This document shows, in pieces, positions 61,641 to 64,000 of a stretch of DNA of 64,000 bases. The notes under the pieces are model-generated. The model was given only the letters and a program-made list of their open reading frames with translations. It did no database searches and had not been told where the DNA came from. Source of the DNA: Maylandia zebra (lineage: Eukaryota; Chordata; Actinopteri; Cichliformes; Cichlidae); assembly GCF_041146795.1 (NCBI RefSeq), contig NC_135176.1, positions 14,504,286 to 14,568,285 of the forward strand, given 5' to 3'. The translations under genes and the position numbers were made by a program. Numbering within the stretch: the first letter of the stretch is position 1; the number at the start of each line of letters is the position of its first letter.

Positions 61641-62628
61641 ACATGAACAGCCGTGCTTATTTCTGAGACATGAGTTTTTGAATGTGTTCATATTTACACA
61701 GTGTGCATCTGTATGCTGAAACTGTGATGGTGAACCTGAGGTGATGGTCAACAGAAGGCAAATATATATCAATATAAAACAATATTGAAGTAATGTCTTT
61801 ACCCTCTGCAGCGTGTGGACGCTGTGCACGCAATCACCTTATTCATTGTAGTAAACATGCACCGCTAGCTCACGTGACTGACTGTCTCCATGGTTACATC
61901 GTATATTATTAGCTATGTAAACAGCTTCCAAAGATACCGCCATAGCTCTCTGCAGCTGTAACACTTTCACACTTTGCAAATCATTTCACGTTTTTGATAG
62001 TTATGAAGACAGAAAATGTTTTTAAGGTCATGCTAGGCGGTTGCTATGGTGGTTGCTGTGGACTTGGCTGGACCGCGTCCGATTCCTGTTATTAGCTGTC
62101 CGCCGTAGGAAGGCTGCGTTCCATTTACAAGTAGTGACAGTCTGCCGCAACTCGAACTCAAACCCCGCTTTGTTCTTTAATTATAGGCCTTTTATAGCCG
62201 TTCATGACACGCACACACACACATAAAGCACTTTGCCTCACCATGAGAATGCAAGTTTACCTAACCTAACCTTAAAGTATCTGATATAGGATAGAAAAAT
62301 GAAGCAACCAGAGATTTAATGATGAAGACTCTGGGTTCTGTAGTTGACGTTTTACAGTCCTGAATGACTCTTTGCATATGATTTATTGAAGAGGAGTGTA
62401 GAATGCACTTTACATTTAGACTGTTGCTTACAGTTAGACTGTCAGGGTGTACATTACCTTGTACTCAAGCATCCCAGGACAGAGCCCTGCCCCACCATGA
62501 GCCTGGGTGGATACGTGGTTATAATATAAAAGGACCGATACTGAATATGAATATTTCATGAAAATTGAATTATAATACAAATTAGTAATAAGGGTTTCTC
62601 TGCGCCCTTATCTAACCCATACTTAAAG

Positions 62629-62775
62629 AGCTGCGGGTAGAGAGGGTGACAGGAGAGGATGGCACTGAAGAGAAGATGCTCGGTTTCTGGAGTCTCCTGG
62701 TCCTGTCAGTATTAGTAGGATGCATCTGCTGTGTCTTCTCGTGGATGCTCACCTACCTTGACTTGTTCCAGCCTG
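62629..62775 (+). CDS. ARL6IP6-like exon (single exon, partial)
   Basis: The exon runs from an acceptor at ttaaag to a donor CCTG|GTATGG. It encodes a polar lead (VERVTGEDGTEEK), then LGFWSLLVLSVLVGCICC and VFSWMLTYLDLFQPG. This follows the second transmembrane segment of ARL6IP6, a small membrane protein of the ER/nuclear envelope (human text: GFWTLL, CCSFSWTVTYFDSFEPG), and both the exon start near K-E-L and the end after P-G fit. I could not find the preceding or following exons in the window. It is either part of a gene reaching past the right edge or an orphan remnant. Confidence 0.55.
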
Positions 62776-63497
62776 GTATGGATTTCCCAACACTGTGGAC
62801 AGTGGCCCACGTCAGATCGTTTAATATTGATTACATATGTCTGAATTGCTAACCCTAACCCTAGCTCAACAGACCACAATGCCCTGGACTGTCAGTATTA
62901 TTACATGCTGTGAACATAAGTAGCTTTGATCACAGTTTATGTCGTAAAAGAGAAGGAATATTGAAAAAAAGATCAACATTGTGATATTATTTGTTCCAAA
63001 CTGACCAGAAACATGCTTGTCAGACTCTCACAGCAAAGGATCAGACTCACTGTGCATGACAGCTCAGGCCAATGATGTCTGTTAGATTGTCAGTTGTTTA
63101 GTGCTTCTGTACAGTTAGAGTCACCGTCTCTATTTCAGAATAATTAATATGCGGAAAACACTAAAAGTTGATTGTCTTCCAATATTCTAGCATAATTAAA
63201 AAACTTTGACTTTGTAAGTACATATTATTAGTCCTAATGTCAGTATGATTCTTCATAACTCCTGCCCCTGAACTTTAAAATTTACCTGATGAAAGATCAT
63301 TTACAGTGGCACTCTGTCAGGATGATTCTGACCATAAGATCACTGTATTAATCTGAATCCTTCTGCAATGTGCTGTGAATGAATGCTGATGCAACTCACT
63401 GTGGGAAAGCTGTTAATAAAATGAATCTGTGACACATGCAACACATTCACAGAGGAAGAGGACACAAAGGGAGGACACACAGAGGCTGTGTTGAAGT
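62776..63497. other. Spacer between the arl6ip6-like exon and a minus-strand 3' UTR
   Basis: No recognised exon. A short (ctaacc)-like stretch lies at about 62850. Confidence 0.4.
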
Positions 63498-63511
63498 CAG
63501 AAATCCAAATC

Positions 63512-63517
63512 TTTATT
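63512..63517 (-). terminator. Polyadenylation signal of a minus-strand gene
   Basis: AATAAA on the minus strand, within attaataaagatttggat-type context typical of a 3' end. It is about 395 bases beyond the candidate stop codon at 63911. Confidence 0.5.
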
Positions 63518-63910
63518 AAAAAACAGGCGGCGGTTACAAACAGGAAGACAAGCAGTCCATCAAACTGTCTACAGGGTCAAACATACAGAGAATTCAAACA
63601 GCAGTAAAAAATAACTGGACACTGAAAAACATAAAGGAATGTGTGATGCAATAAAAGGAAGCAGCGCAGTATATTCACTGAATTATCATCAATTACAAAA
63701 GAGAAAAATGACGATTTCTAAGGATTATTTTCTTAAATGCAGTTAGAGTGGCTGGTAAAGATGGAAACATACAGAATGTAAACTGTGTGAGTTTGTGAAC
63801 TTTGTTAGAAACAAATGAGGTAAAAAACAAAACAGACAAAACACAGAAAGAGGCTCTCAGTATTCATTCATAATTAGAAAGAAACATTCTGGTTGTGGAT
63901 TTTTACAGTC

Positions 63911-63983
63911 TTAGTTCCGCTCGCTGTCATCATTATAATCATCATGATCAATGGCGAGGTCCTGAGGTGGGCGGGGCTGTCTC
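63911..63983 (-). CDS. Putative last coding exon of an unidentified minus-strand gene
   Basis: After a possible acceptor (catcaccag), the minus strand encodes RQPRPPQDLAIDHDDYNDDS followed by ERN and a stop at 63913-63911. The acidic, ordered look of this tail and the polyadenylation signal downstream suggest a true C-terminus. The protein is not recognised. Another frame could also be open. Confidence 0.3.
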
Positions 63984-64000
63984 TGGTGATGTCACCATGA

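Noticed and set aside
62846-62866. Telomere-like ctaaccctaaccctag
   Set aside because: Only two to three units, without degenerate neighbours. This is too short to call an interstitial telomeric repeat.

Overview
The window is nuclear DNA of a ray-finned (teleost) fish. Genes are split into many short exons with GT-AG junctions, introns and spacers are full of fish-type transposons and microsatellites, and the gene content is vertebrate. I rebuilt the genes by chaining exons through splice sites and checking that the reading phase carries across every junction.

Layout from left to right. (1) 92-2858, minus strand: three exons of an HHLA2-like B7-family immune co-receptor, running off the left edge. 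(2) About 3.9-8.0 kb: a transposon graveyard. An outer hAT-like element (5108-7169) holds a second hAT element (5443-6721) with a perfect 8-bp target duplication, and a 260-bp piece of the inner element recurs inverted at 7622-7882. (3) 9429-21934, plus strand: complete nine-exon gabrr3 (GABA-A receptor rho-3, 468 aa). Its second intron carries two 5'-truncated LINEs, an L2-type element (10305-11950) and an L1/Tx1-type element (12658-14963, with a 17-bp duplication). (4) 21.9-28.1 kb: spacer with a TCTA microsatellite and a complete but dead Tc1/IS630-type element (24487-26573). (5) 28121-42458, plus strand: a 28-exon adhesion GPCR, adgrg2. It has a very long ectodomain: a mucin-like stretch encoded by a 69-bp minisatellite, a polybasic site, a cysteine-rich region of many small exons, a second mucin-like stretch, a GAIN/GPS module and 7TM. 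Its introns hold a Tc1 copy and a 1.26-kb TA-flanked element. (6) 45892-52272, minus strand: complete ten-exon sms (spermine synthase, 358 aa), with an AT-AC U12-type intron and, in intron 2, a piggyBac element nested in a hAT-like element. A CRE and a CCAAT box sit just upstream of its start. (7) 52.5-64 kb: mostly unrecognised sequence with old repeats, a weakly supported spliced non-coding transcript (57.5-61.6 kb), one arl6ip6-like exon (62629-62775) and the 3' end of an unidentified minus-strand gene at the right edge.

The three main genes do not form a functional unit. They are a synaptic/retinal chloride channel, an orphan adhesion receptor and a polyamine enzyme. From memory of the human map, ADGRG2 and SMS lie near each other on Xp22, and GABRR3 and HHLA2 both lie on 3q, so the window joins two ancestral blocks. 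I found no unmistakable new biological system. The most unusual points are the fast-evolving multi-module ectodomain of adgrg2 with its coding minisatellite and polybasic site, the U12 AT-AC intron of sms, and the well-delimited nested transposons.
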